Positions 1 to 8,452 of a stretch of DNA of 64,000 nucleotides are shown piece after piece; the stretch's first letter is position 1, and the number at the start of each line of letters is the position of its first letter. The DNA is from Roseibacillus sp. GTDB lineage: Bacteria > Verrucomicrobiota > Verrucomicrobiia > Verrucomicrobiales > Akkermansiaceae. The notes under the pieces were generated by a model, which worked only from the letters and a program-made list of their open reading frames with translations, was not told the DNA's origin and searched no databases. Position numbers and translations under genes: made by a program. Where the stretch lies: positions 34,390 through 98,389 of the forward strand of contig NZAC01000034.1 in NCBI GenBank assembly GCA_002686085.1, written 5' to 3'.

Positions 1-1
1 C

Positions 2-1042
2 AGCGCAGTCAAAGTCGACGTCCATGTGCATGACGATGCCCCCGAGCGTCACCTCGCCGATATTGTAAAGGTCGTTGAGGACAGCTCCCTGTCCGCGCAG
101 GTCAAGAAAACCGCTACTCGTATCTTTACCCGGATCTGCGAGGCAGAAGCTGCAATTCACGATTCTACCGTCGATAAGGTCCACCTTCACGAGGTAGGTG
201 GGGTCGATGCCATTGTCGACGTTTGCGGCACCCTCGCCGGACTTGAGGCTTTGGGTATCGAACAGGTTTGCGTTTCTCCATTTCCTCTTGGCCGCGGCTT
301 TGTCACTGGTGCCCATGGACAGATCCCCCTCCCTGCTCCTGCAGCTCTGGCGTTAATGAAAGGCTGCCCTGTCGCTGGCAGCACCATCGATGCTGAACTC
401 GTCACTCCGACTGGTGCCGCAGTTCTCTCGGAGGTGGCCGATGGATTTGGTCCTATCCCTCCAATGGCCCTTAACTCAATCGGTTACGGGGCCGGATCCA
501 ACGACCTCGAGATTCCGAACGTCCTCCGCCTTCTTCTGGGCGATGCCAGAAGCGGGTCCCACCTTCTCACTGAAACCCTGATACAACTCGAAACGAATCT
601 CGATGATGAGTCTCCCGAGCTGGTGGGCCATCTCTCCCATCTCCTGATGGAGGCAGGAGCTCTCGATGTCTCAGTGCTTCCTGCCCAGATGAAGAAAGGC
701 CGGCCCGGAATACTCCTTCAAGTTCTTGCTAAACCACAGCAGGCCGACTCTCTGGAACACCTCCTCTTTCATGAGAGCTCTACTCTCGGGGTCCGCCGCC
801 GAGAAGTACAACGCAATTCACTGCCCCGTCGCAGCGAGGTAGTTAAGACCAAGTTTGGTGAGATTCGGGTTAAGATAGCGACGCTACCAGGCGGGCAATC
901 CCGAGTGACCCCGGAATATGAAGACTGCCGGGAAGCGGCCTCCAAAAGCGGAACTCCAATCCGGGAAGTATACCACCAGGCGGAGCACGAAGCTGCCCAC
1001 GCCCTGAACCTTCCCCATTCTCACGAAGGGCATGCTCATTGA
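2..1042 (+). CDS. larC: LarC-like nickel-pincer cofactor biosynthesis protein (5' end outside window)
   Basis: LarC (formerly DUF111) inserts nickel into the pyridinium-bis-thiocarboxylate precursor of the nickel-pincer nucleotide cofactor of lactate racemase-type enzymes. The reading frame is open to the left edge and already shows mid-protein LarC sequence (HVHDD, then the segment around HLHEVGGVDAIVD), so the gene is cut by the window and the GTG at 26 is not the real start. Further family signs are the LVTPTGAA segment, the PEYEDC segment near the C-terminus, and a His-rich tail (PHSHEGHAH) that could bind metal. No other lar gene is visible, so the client enzyme or the larB/larE partners must lie to the left or elsewhere. 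The family call is firm. A role specifically in lactate racemisation is not shown, since LarA homologues act on several 2-hydroxy acids. Confidence 0.9.
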   Translation, partial: SAVKVDVHVHDDAPERHLADIVKVVEDSSLSAQVKKTATRIFTRICEAEAAIHDSTVDKVHLHEVGGVDAIVDVCGTLAGLEALGIEQVCVSPFPLGRGFVTGAHGQIPLPAPAALALMKGCPVAGSTIDAELVTPTGAAVLSEVADGFGPIPPMALNSIGYGAGSNDLEIPNVLRLLLGDARSGSHLLTETLIQLETNLDDESPELVGHLSHLLMEAGALDVSVLPAQMKKGRPGILLQVLAKPQQADSLEHLLFHESSTLGVRRREVQRNSLPRRSEVVKTKFGEIRVKIATLPGGQSRVTPEYEDCREAASKSGTPIREVYHQAEHEAAHALNLPHSHEGHAH

Positions 1043-1117
1043 AGGAAAAGGCTCCAAAGCAATGAGCCACTTGCTCTTTTCCGTTCCCTCTTCCATCTCG
1101 GGGTGTAGGGTCAGGCC

Positions 1118-1483
1118 GTGCTTCAGATAGTCTTCAACGTGATTAGCGCTGCCGAGATCTCCCAACTCGACACGCTGGAACAACTCGAGCTACTTGACGA
1201 ATTCAAGGTCAAGGAGGAGGACCTTGAAAACCTGGAGGATGATCGGTTTGGAAGAATCGAGAGAGACAACAGGGTGCTCTTTCGCTTTCGCGCGAAGGAG
1301 TGGAGGCTCTATTTCGAAGTCCTCGATGATCACGTCAAGGTGCACCGCGTCCTTCACAAGAATACCTTTCAGGACTTCCTCTTCCGCTCGAAACTACCTT
1401 TTGGCGCAGAAGACGAGGAGCTCGCACAATCCAAACAATTCTGGCACCTGATCGAAGAAGGCCGCAACGCGGATCCAAGCTAG
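1118..1483 (+). CDS. Small hypothetical protein with a RelE/ParE-like core
   Basis: This 121-residue protein opens with GTG; an in-frame stop at 1106 makes it the first possible start, and a second GTG lies at 1139. The middle (about residues 40-80) alternates charged and hydrophobic strands, with RVLFRFRAKEWRLYFEV followed by VHRVLHKN. This resembles the beta-sheet core of RelE/ParE-type ribonuclease toxins. There is no antitoxin-like gene next to it, and the acidic N-terminal third (residues 15-45) is not typical of RelE. It may instead be a phylum-specific protein of similar fold. It lies 75 nt downstream of larC on the same strand. I do not recognise a specific function. Confidence 0.6.
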   Translation: MLQIVFNVISAAEISQLDTLEQLELLDEFKVKEEDLENLEDDRFGRIERDNRVLFRFRAKEWRLYFEVLDDHVKVHRVLHKNTFQDFLFRSKLPFGAEDEELAQSKQFWHLIEEGRNADPS

Positions 1484-1557
1484 TTGACGGGGACTGCACG
1501 CAAGGCTTGGAGAGGCGGAAAGCTACCTATCCAAATATTTTTTGGAACCAGAGCAGC

Positions 1558-2526
1558 TCAGGCTCCTTCTTCGTCCGCCTTCTCCTTCACCTCTGGCTTA
1601 GGCTTGTTGTCCTCGCGGTAACGAAGGAAAGAAGCGAACTCCGCAGGCAGGGGCTTCCCCCCACCGAGGGACTTCTTCCATAGATCGCAAAGGGCAACCC
1701 CTTCCTGAAGGAGAAAATATCCCGGAGAATTGGGATCTTCATCCTCAGTTCCCCATAGTTGAATGGCCAGACGGACTTCATCATTGCCCTTGATGACTCT
1801 AAGACAAGCGAGCGCGGCCTTCTGAGTCAGCTCCTCCGAGGCCGTATAGTCCGCAGTAAAGGCGCCGTTAAATGCAATCAGCGCATCCGTATCCCGGCCC
1901 AGCCCCTCGAGAGCAAGTCCATGACAATACTTCAGCTGCGCCAAGTGCTCCCCAATCCACTTCTTCTCCGCGAGAACCTCTCTTACAAGCGCATCAAGAC
2001 GGGGCCAGCTCTTTGTCCGCACCGCGTCCCACACAGCGTAAACTTCCAGCTGATTACGCTGGTGTTCACGCTCTAGGGTATCAGCCTGATATACGTCCAG
2101 CAGCTTTTTGAGCCCTTCGAGATCTTCCAGCTTCCGGCAGGTCTCTAGCTCATAGAACCCAGCTAACGTACTATAATTTCCCCTGATTTCGTCGAGTGTC
2201 TCAAAAGCTTTCTTACATGCGGCAAACTTCTCCCGTGCTCCTGCATAGTCCCGGCTCTCGTAGAGGTCCATTGCTTCCTTGAAGACAGGAGGCTCGAAGA
2301 AGTAGACCGATTTTACTGCTGATCGCTTGATCCGGCTCCTGTTCAGGCTCTGAGGGGTAGTCTTGTATTCGATCTGAGTTGTACTTGCCGCAGTCATCCA
2401 GACCTTGAGAACGTCTTCCTGCTTACTTACCGGTTCAGTGTATATGATGACTCCCATCGCGTCTTCTGCGACAACCTTTGCCCCGGGGGCAAAGAGGAGA
2501 ATGAAGCTTAAAACCAACTTGTTCAT
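1558..2526 (-). CDS. Secreted TPR-like protein of the ExbBD operon
   Basis: The 322-residue protein has an N-terminal signal peptide (hydrophobic stretch 4-20, cleavage probably near VVAEDA) and is probably periplasmic. A short beta-rich N-terminal part (residues 20-75) is followed by alpha-helical repeats of tetratricopeptide type, for example around FKEAMDLYESRDYAGAREKF. The C-terminus is highly charged (Lys/Glu). It is the last gene of a five-gene minus-strand operon, 36 nt after the 999-residue TPR gene and downstream of exbD, exbD and exbB. TPR partners of ExbB/ExbD systems are common in Verrucomicrobiota and Planctomycetota, where they probably act as periplasmic scaffolds. That role is inferred from context. 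Confidence 0.75.
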   Translation of the reverse strand: MNKLVLSFILLFAPGAKVVAEDAMGVIIYTEPVSKQEDVLKVWMTAASTTQIEYKTTPQSLNRSRIKRSAVKSVYFFEPPVFKEAMDLYESRDYAGAREKFAACKKAFETLDEIRGNYSTLAGFYELETCRKLEDLEGLKKLLDVYQADTLEREHQRNQLEVYAVWDAVRTKSWPRLDALVREVLAEKKWIGEHLAQLKYCHGLALEGLGRDTDALIAFNGAFTADYTASEELTQKAALACLRVIKGNDEVRLAIQLWGTEDEDPNSPGYFLLQEGVALCDLWKKSLGGGKPLPAEFASFLRYREDNKPKPEVKEKADEEGA

Positions 2527-2562
2527 ATCGTGATTCTGTTAGGGGTTGGAAGAGCGTTCTTG

Positions 2563-5562
2563 TTACTTCGGCTTCTCCTCTACGATCTTGGTTACCGAGC
2601 TGTGGCCCTCATAGCGCTCTACGAGATCACGCACAGACTCCCAGAGCTCTCTTTCCTCATCCTTCATCTGCTCGAGAAGATGCTCTGTAGATTTCCGGAA
2701 CTTGTATCCGATCTCGTAAGCTTGCTGATGATCGTCACCATTGTTGCGCTCCCATACCAATTCCATCACTCTCTTCATTGAGGGTGCTGATATCCGGATA
2801 AGTCCCGTATAGCTGGCCCAGGTGTTGTTGTAGGCAACGATGGCATCCTCCCGCATGTTGCGCTTGTCGTAAGACTGAGAGAGGAAGAAGGAAGTCTCCG
2901 CGGCGTATCGCCGGAATCCCTCCGTAGTCAGATACTCCTTGGCTCGGGTGGTCACAAAATCCCAGTCACCCTTAGCCGCCAGAATACTCACGATTCGATA
3001 AAGAGCTCTTTCCTTCTGTTTCTTCTGAGGAGCGTTTTTGAAAATGTTTTCCAGACTGTTGATCGCTTTCTGCTTCTCGGTCGGGCTTTGTGATTCTCCG
3101 AGAATATCGGCCAATCCAAAGTTCGCATTGAAGCGGTATGACTGGTCCTCCCGCCTGACCACCTCGCTGTAGTAGGCGAGCGCATTCCTCGGAGTGCTGG
3201 TCATTTCGCGAAGGTAATCCCCGACACGAACCAGCACATAATTCGTCAACTGAGCAGGTTCGAACTCACCTTTGAGGTCCCGGAAAAGGACACCCACCAT
3301 GGCTTCCGCTGCGCGTTTATCATTCGCATTTTCTTCCTTGTCGGCCTTCTTCCCTTTCTCCTCAAAGACGGTGATAAGGGCTATCCGAAGCAGGGCCTGA
3401 GCTTCCTTGTTTCCCGAGTCGATCCCGGGGAAATTGTAATAATGCTCTTTGAGGTCATCCTCACTGTGGCTCTCGAGGTAGGCCCGCGTGTAGGAGTTAA
3501 TGGCCTCTTCCAATCCAAATGCTCCAGCAACAGAGGCGAGCTCTGCGATGACTCCCTGTAATCGTTCCAAGGCCTCTTCCTCGCGCCCTACAACTGTTAA
3601 TGGGTGAACACCCGCAACCGCCGTCTGGGCCTTGTAAGGAGAAGCGGACCCGTGGTCCTTCCAGAACTCGTCATAGTAGGGGACCGCATCCTTTACTCGT
3701 GGATTCTCTTTTTTCCCTCGTTTCTCCGAACCTAGAAGCCCTACCAGGTAAAAGAGAGATTCACCGACAACAATGGTATTTTCGCGCCTCTTGGCGAGTT
3801 CCATTGCCTTCTTGTAATAAACTTCCGCAGGGTCCCACTCCTCTTGAGTCTGGAGAACATTGCCTTTGAGATTGAACGCCATGTCCATGATGTCGCTATT
3901 GGGAAACTCACTTTCGAGCCGGTTCAATTTCACCAACGCCGGGTCGAGCTCATCTTCAGCAAAATGACAGTTCGCCCGGTCGTAGAGGGCGAATGGAAGG
4001 TAGATATTCTTCCCGGGGTCAGGATATTTGGAAAGGAACACGTCGAGAAGCTCGGCCGCTTTTCCCCAGTATTGCAGTCGAGATAGGTTTGAACCCTGAA
4101 AGTAGAGAGCCGCCATCCGGAACTGGCTCTTCTCATACATTTCTACGTGTTCATCGAGAAACTTGCGCGCCACATCATACTTAGCCGTATAGTAATAGCT
4201 CCCCCCGAGAACATGGAGGCAGATATCGTGCTGCTTGGAAGGGGAAGCCAGCTTGGGCAACATCACGGTCGCAACTTCGATGCACTTCTCATACTCCCCC
4301 TCCATAAAGAGGCTGGTCAGCATCATACTCCGGACAGACTCCACATGCTTGCTGTCAGGGAACGTTTTAAGGAAAAGGCTGCCGTATTTCTCCGTCACAA
4401 GAACTTCACCAATAATCGCGGAGGTCCTGACCAGATTATAGAGATTCTCTTCACGCTTCTTTGCCTTGCTGTGATAAAGTTCAAGCTGCTCGTAGGCGGC
4501 AAAAGCTCCACGGACGTTGCCATACTGCTCGTGGATGTATGCGGTAGCAGCAGTCGCAAAAACCTCATAGGGATTCCCTGATGCCCATTGCTTCTTCAGC
4601 TCGTCAAGGTCTGCTTCGAGCACCTTCTTCTCGATCTGCCGGTTGCTCCGAGGAGGGTCCTGGAATGGATTTTCGAATGTGCCAACCTGGGCAAGACGAG
4701 CCTTGATGTCATCTATGGATGCCTTTGTGCTCGGCACCAGAGCATATAGCTCAAAGGCCGACCGTTCCATTTCGGCAGCAAGGGCATCTGCCGCAAGCTT
4801 CATCAAAACCGGGGCAAAGCGATGCATCTTGAATGGCTCGAGGCGAATATCCGAACGGTGTTTCCCAAGGAAGTCCATCAGTGCCTGCTCATTCTGCTTT
4901 TCGATGACTGCCTCGACGAGGTCCTGAAACCCGACCATGATCCCCTCATCCGGCGTGGGAAAGGTCTCCTTGTTATCAATAGCGATTTCTAAATTTTCGA
5001 TGCCACCTGGAACCTGGAAGAGTTTGAAGTGCGCCTTGGACATGTTGACGTAGAACGCTCCCCGCGGGTAAGCGTCCTTCTTCGGGTCCCGCTCCTGCAG
5101 AAATTTTTTGTACATCTTGATGGCTACTTCCCAGTCCTGAGCCCCGATAGCCGCATCTCCCCATTTGAGGAGCGCCTTCTTGTGGTAGAAATTGAAGCTG
5201 CCCTGTGTTGCCGCATCCAATCCAGCTCCCCCAGCATTCTTGTTCGGATACTTCGTGTAGCAGGCCTTGAACGACTCCATCGCTTCTTCCCACTGCCGCA
5301 GTTTGAGTTCGCAGTATCCCTTGTGATACCAGAACCAGCCAAACCGAGGTCCAAACAGGGTTTTAGCCCTGCCATCATACTGGGCAACTGCCTTGGCCAG
5401 AATCGCGTGCGCTTTCGCCCACTCTTTCGCCTTCATTGCGGTCAGTGAATTTGCCCAAGCCGTTTCCACTCCTCCCTGCGCAAGAGATTTTTCAGGGAGA
5501 CATAGGGATACGCAGAGGGCCATTAGGCCACAAAGGATCCGGTTCTTTGGGGATTGAATCAT
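2563..5562 (-). CDS. Large secreted tetratricopeptide-repeat protein
   Basis: The 999-residue protein has a clear signal peptide (residues 8-29, cleavage near SLAQGG). Nearly its whole length is made of helical TPR-type repeats: residues 31-110 (two repeats, WEEAMESFKACYTKYP), 130-190, 340-640 (YEKCIEVATVMLPK, WGKAAELLDVFLSKYPD, WDPAEVYYKKAMELAK) and 800-950 (NALAYYSEVVRRED, REDAIVAYNNTW). The pattern resembles YbgF/CpoB- and BamD-like outer-membrane-associated TPR proteins but is much longer. It follows the second exbD gene after 154 nt and precedes the shorter TPR gene by 36 nt. A periplasmic scaffold coupled to the ExbB/ExbD motor is the best inference. No catalytic domain is seen. Confidence 0.8.
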   Translation of the reverse strand: MIQSPKNRILCGLMALCVSLCLPEKSLAQGGVETAWANSLTAMKAKEWAKAHAILAKAVAQYDGRAKTLFGPRFGWFWYHKGYCELKLRQWEEAMESFKACYTKYPNKNAGGAGLDAATQGSFNFYHKKALLKWGDAAIGAQDWEVAIKMYKKFLQERDPKKDAYPRGAFYVNMSKAHFKLFQVPGGIENLEIAIDNKETFPTPDEGIMVGFQDLVEAVIEKQNEQALMDFLGKHRSDIRLEPFKMHRFAPVLMKLAADALAAEMERSAFELYALVPSTKASIDDIKARLAQVGTFENPFQDPPRSNRQIEKKVLEADLDELKKQWASGNPYEVFATAATAYIHEQYGNVRGAFAAYEQLELYHSKAKKREENLYNLVRTSAIIGEVLVTEKYGSLFLKTFPDSKHVESVRSMMLTSLFMEGEYEKCIEVATVMLPKLASPSKQHDICLHVLGGSYYYTAKYDVARKFLDEHVEMYEKSQFRMAALYFQGSNLSRLQYWGKAAELLDVFLSKYPDPGKNIYLPFALYDRANCHFAEDELDPALVKLNRLESEFPNSDIMDMAFNLKGNVLQTQEEWDPAEVYYKKAMELAKRRENTIVVGESLFYLVGLLGSEKRGKKENPRVKDAVPYYDEFWKDHGSASPYKAQTAVAGVHPLTVVGREEEALERLQGVIAELASVAGAFGLEEAINSYTRAYLESHSEDDLKEHYYNFPGIDSGNKEAQALLRIALITVFEEKGKKADKEENANDKRAAEAMVGVLFRDLKGEFEPAQLTNYVLVRVGDYLREMTSTPRNALAYYSEVVRREDQSYRFNANFGLADILGESQSPTEKQKAINSLENIFKNAPQKKQKERALYRIVSILAAKGDWDFVTTRAKEYLTTEGFRRYAAETSFFLSQSYDKRNMREDAIVAYNNTWASYTGLIRISAPSMKRVMELVWERNNGDDHQQAYEIGYKFRKSTEHLLEQMKDEERELWESVRDLVERYEGHSSVTKIVEEKPK

Positions 5563-5716
5563 GTCGAATGGGGTTTGTCGTTTGGGTAGATTTTTTCTCA
5601 GAATCCGGGCTGCCCGGCAAGAACACCAACGTTTAGGAGAAGATTTTCTTAGATCCTCTCTGGAGCCTCCAGCAAAAAATTGCTACTCGGAGGAGCTGGA
5701 AGGCGGCAATAATACC

Positions 5717-6202
5717 CTATTTGAGCTGCTCGTCCTGGGCCACAAGATCGGTAAAGGTGACCGTACTAATGTCGTGCTTGGCGAGATGGTTGAGAACATC
5801 CGAGACCACTTGCTGCTCTGCCTCCCCCTCAACATAAATCTGAACGAGAGGCTTGTTGTTGCCTGCTTTTGCAGCAGCGGCATATATTTCCAGTCGCTGA
5901 TCGAGCACCGGAAGAATCCGTTCAGCGCCCTGCGCCTCGGTATCGAGAAGCTCCTCGGCGGCCCCGACGTTGGCATAAACATGGCCATCGTTGCTGACCT
6001 TGATGAAGAATGGCTGGATATCTGGCTGAGCCTCGGAAGGCGCAGCCGAGGGAAGCGCCATGCTATTGTCCCTCTCTTTCTGCTTAATGGTAGTAGTAAC
6101 CAGAAAGTAAATCAGAAGAAGGAAACAGATATCAATGAGCGGGGAAATACTAAGCTCAGGCTTATCTTCCTCAAGTGCGGTAGCTCTACGATGTCTGGCC
6201 AT
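5717..6202 (-). CDS. exbD: ExbD/TolR-family biopolymer transport protein (second copy)
   Basis: The 161-residue inner-membrane protein has the classic ExbD layout: a short charged cytoplasmic N-terminus, one membrane helix with the proton-carrying Asp (D24 in SISPLIDICFLLLIYF), then a periplasmic domain of about 115 residues. ExbD/TolR works with ExbB/TolQ to turn proton flow into mechanical work on TonB-type partners. It starts 23 nt after the first exbD copy, and the two are only distantly alike outside the membrane helix. Tandem exbD genes usually give heteromeric stators in these bacteria. No TonB gene is visible in the operon; a large TPR gene follows instead. Confidence 0.9.
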   Translation of the reverse strand: MARHRRATALEEDKPELSISPLIDICFLLLIYFLVTTTIKQKERDNSMALPSAAPSEAQPDIQPFFIKVSNDGHVYANVGAAEELLDTEAQGAERILPVLDQRLEIYAAAAKAGNNKPLVQIYVEGEAEQQVVSDVLNHLAKHDISTVTFTDLVAQDEQLK

Positions 6203-6225
6203 GGGATCAGTTCTCCTTGCTTATG

Positions 6226-6696
6226 CTAGCTACTACGGGACCAGAGGCTCACAAAGATGACCTCGTTGACTCCTGCTGCCGCCGCTGCGCGAATGACACG
6301 ACGGACATAGGTAAAGTGTACTTTGCCATCGGCGCGAAGATGAAGTCTGGGTTTCTGCCCCTTGAGGTCCCAGTTCTCCTTTTCTTTCTTGATGAAGTCG
6401 ACCAGGTCCTCGTCGTCCGCAAAAACCTCTTTACCATCTGCCATCCGGAAGCGGCCCTCACCCGCAAATTCATCGCTGTAGACGTTAACCACGATGCGGC
6501 CCATCTTATCGTTTTGCTTCTCAGAGTAGCGCGCAATAGGCACCTGCACACGCTTATCCATCTCCACGATGATAAGGGTGGCATTGACGATAAAGAAAAT
6601 CAGCAGCAGGAAGACCATGTCGATCATAGGCGACATGTCGACCTGGGTATCGTCCTCCTGCTCTTGCTGGGTAGCGCGCAGTTTACTGGAAGCCAT
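6226..6696 (-). CDS. exbD: ExbD/TolR-family biopolymer transport protein (first copy)
   Basis: This 156-residue protein has a Gln/Glu/Asp-rich cytoplasmic N-terminus (1-20) and one membrane helix holding the essential Asp (D26 in MSPMIDMVFLLLIFF). Its periplasmic domain ends with the usual TYVRRVIRAAAAAGVNEVIF strand-helix-strand, comparable to the TolR C-terminus. It sits 48 nt after exbB and 23 nt before the second exbD copy, so all three are surely co-transcribed. It is the proton-translocating partner of the ExbB homologue. The substrate or process that is powered cannot be told from the sequence. Confidence 0.92.
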   Translation of the reverse strand: MASSKLRATQQEQEDDTQVDMSPMIDMVFLLLIFFIVNATLIIVEMDKRVQVPIARYSEKQNDKMGRIVVNVYSDEFAGEGRFRMADGKEVFADDEDLVDFIKKEKENWDLKGQKPRLHLRADGKVHFTYVRRVIRAAAAAGVNEVIFVSLWSRSS

Positions 6697-6744
6697 AGGT
6701 CATGCTGATTGAGAAGCCGAATACAGAACCGGCGCAGCCCTTAC

Positions 6745-7533
6745 TTAGACTGCGATTCCTTCCGGGATCTTGGCCAGATACGCATCCTGATTCACGGTCT
6801 GAATAGAAGCATTGATCAACTCCTCGGAGGTGTGATGAGCCTCCGCTACCAAGTTGTTCAACCTATTCTTGAAGAAGAAGTAGGAAATCAGGGAGGGGAT
6901 GGCAGTCAACAATCCCCAGAAGGTAGTCAGAAGCGCAATCTGGATATCTCCCGCAAGCTGAGCGGGCTCAGCTGCACCGGTCGAACTGAGAACCCCGAAC
7001 GCGTTGACCATTCCATACACCGTTCCAAACAGACCGAGCATGGGAGCTGCCTGAGCAATGAGCGCAATGTAGTTAATCCAGACCATGTTCTTCCGGCTTT
7101 CGTTAATGGTAAAGTCTGCCACAGCATCCTCCACTCCGTCTCTTCCAAGGTCCTCAGGCTTGGTGGCATCAATATTGGGCAAGGAGTAAGCCAGCATGCG
7201 GCCCAGGTAGCTTGGATGGGAGGCCGCGAGCTCAATCGCGGAGCGAACCCGGCAGTTCATCATATGGTCGAGCAGGGCGGCCTTGAGATCATCGGGACAG
7301 AATTTCGGCTTGGTGAGATTGATAAAGTTGAAAACGCTGAGGGCGAGCAGGGCGATAATAGCGAGAGCGATGAGCCCCATCGGCCAGCCCCCATCGAGAA
7401 CCCACTTCTGGAGAGCATTCTTATCACCCGTTGGCGCTTCACCCTGCGCCATGAGGCCAGGAGCCGAGACAAGGAGAGTGGTGAGCACTAGCGAAAAAGC
7501 GCTGAAGAGACCTTTCTTGGTTTTATAGATCAT
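6745..7533 (-). CDS. exbB: ExbB/TolQ/MotA-family proton channel protein
   Basis: First gene of the five-gene minus-strand operon. The 262-residue protein begins with a signal-peptide-like stretch (residues 8-30, SAPGLMAQGE), often present in ExbB homologues of this phylum. Three membrane helices follow: roughly 52-72, 155-178 (APMLGLFGTVYGMVNAF, the conserved GLxGTVxGM channel helix) and 200-225 (ALLTTFWGLLTAIPSLISYFFF). Family members form a pentamer around an ExbD dimer and conduct protons. The next genes are two exbD copies and two secreted TPR proteins, so the complex probably drives a periplasmic TPR-linked process rather than a plain TonB system. Confidence 0.92.
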   Translation of the reverse strand: MIYKTKKGLFSAFSLVLTTLLVSAPGLMAQGEAPTGDKNALQKWVLDGGWPMGLIALAIIALLALSVFNFINLTKPKFCPDDLKAALLDHMMNCRVRSAIELAASHPSYLGRMLAYSLPNIDATKPEDLGRDGVEDAVADFTINESRKNMVWINYIALIAQAAPMLGLFGTVYGMVNAFGVLSSTGAAEPAQLAGDIQIALLTTFWGLLTAIPSLISYFFFKNRLNNLVAEAHHTSEELINASIQTVNQDAYLAKIPEGIAV

Positions 7534-7777
7534 GGTTGATTCCGGGTTCTTGACGCGCGTCTGTGATGCAAGTGGCGCGGCGTGGCATTCTCCAAGGAGA
7601 TGGGGGCGAGTAAAGGCTGGTTTTGAAAAATCTGCTGCCCCATAAGGGGGGGGCTGCTACCTGAGAGCGCGAAGATCTGGTTAACCCTTGAAGAAAAGGG
7701 CCTAAGAGGGAGAGCCCAACGGCGGCGGGAGCCCACTACCGCAGTCTATTTTACCGCATCGAATCGTTCATCGGCCT
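7534..7777. other. Intergenic region upstream of exbB
   Basis: A stretch of 244 nt between the exbB start and the nth stop, both on the minus strand. It must hold the promoter of the exbB operon. I see a run of eight G residues near 7646, flanked by a GCCCC segment that could pair with it, but no clear terminator and no convincing -35/-10 pair. Confidence 0.4.
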
Positions 7778-8431
7778 TCAAGCCTTCTTAGTTTTGACGG
7801 GAGAGCGGCGCTTGGGGAACAAAGCGCGGCAGATTTCGCACACCCGCCCGTCACATCCTCGAGCACTACAAAACTCCCTCCCATAGAAGATGATTTGCAG
7901 GTGCAGCTGGTTCCAGCTTTCTCGCGGGAACAACTGTTTGAGAGCCTTTTCTGTGTCCGCGACGTTTTTCCCACTCGCCAAACCCCAGCGTTGTGCAAGT
8001 CGGTGGATGTGAGTGTCTACCGGGAAAGCGGGAACCCCAAAAGCCTGTGAGATGACTACCGAGGCCGTTTTATGGCCAACACCCGGTAGCGCTTCGAGGG
8101 CATCCAGGGAATTGGGCACTTCTCCCCCATGATTCTCCACGAGCATTCTCGACAGGCCCGAAATCGCCTTGGCCTTCCGGGGAGCGAGACCACAAGACCT
8201 GATTGCGGTCTTAATTTCCTCTTCCGGGACTTCCTGCATGAGCTCCGGCGTATCCGCGAGGGCAAATAGCCCCGGGGTAACCTCGTTTACCCGCGCATCC
8301 GTGCACTGTGCAGATAGCAGAACTGCAATCAGGAGAGTAAAAGCGTCATTGTGGTCCAGAGGAACGGGTGTCTCTGGATAGAGCTCGGCGAGACGCCGGC
8401 GAACAAATTCTGCCCTCTCTGCTCTCGTCAT
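7778..8431 (-). CDS. nth: Endonuclease III (DNA glycosylase/AP lyase)
   Basis: Endonuclease III removes oxidised pyrimidines from DNA and nicks the abasic site. The 217-residue protein has the early LLSAQCTD motif, the helix-hairpin-helix LPGVGHKTA with the catalytic Lys, and the catalytic Asp in FPVDTHIHRLAQRWG. The C-terminal iron-sulfur loop is unusual: the cysteines read C-x4-C-x4-C-x2-C (GREFCSARGCDGRVCEIC), not the C-x6-C-x2-C-x5-C of the E. coli enzyme. The cluster may still form with this spacing. It starts 21 nt after the 3D-domain lipoprotein gene on the same strand, so the two are probably co-transcribed, although no functional link is known. Length and motifs make the family certain. 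Confidence 0.93.
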   Translation of the reverse strand: MTRAERAEFVRRRLAELYPETPVPLDHNDAFTLLIAVLLSAQCTDARVNEVTPGLFALADTPELMQEVPEEEIKTAIRSCGLAPRKAKAISGLSRMLVENHGGEVPNSLDALEALPGVGHKTASVVISQAFGVPAFPVDTHIHRLAQRWGLASGKNVADTEKALKQLFPRESWNQLHLQIIFYGREFCSARGCDGRVCEICRALFPKRRSPVKTKKA

Positions 8432-8452
8432 ATCATCGAGAGAGAGCCGGCC

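Noticed and set aside
1118..1483. Full type II toxin-antitoxin pair
   Set aside because: Only the RelE-like resemblance is present; no antitoxin-like frame lies on either side.
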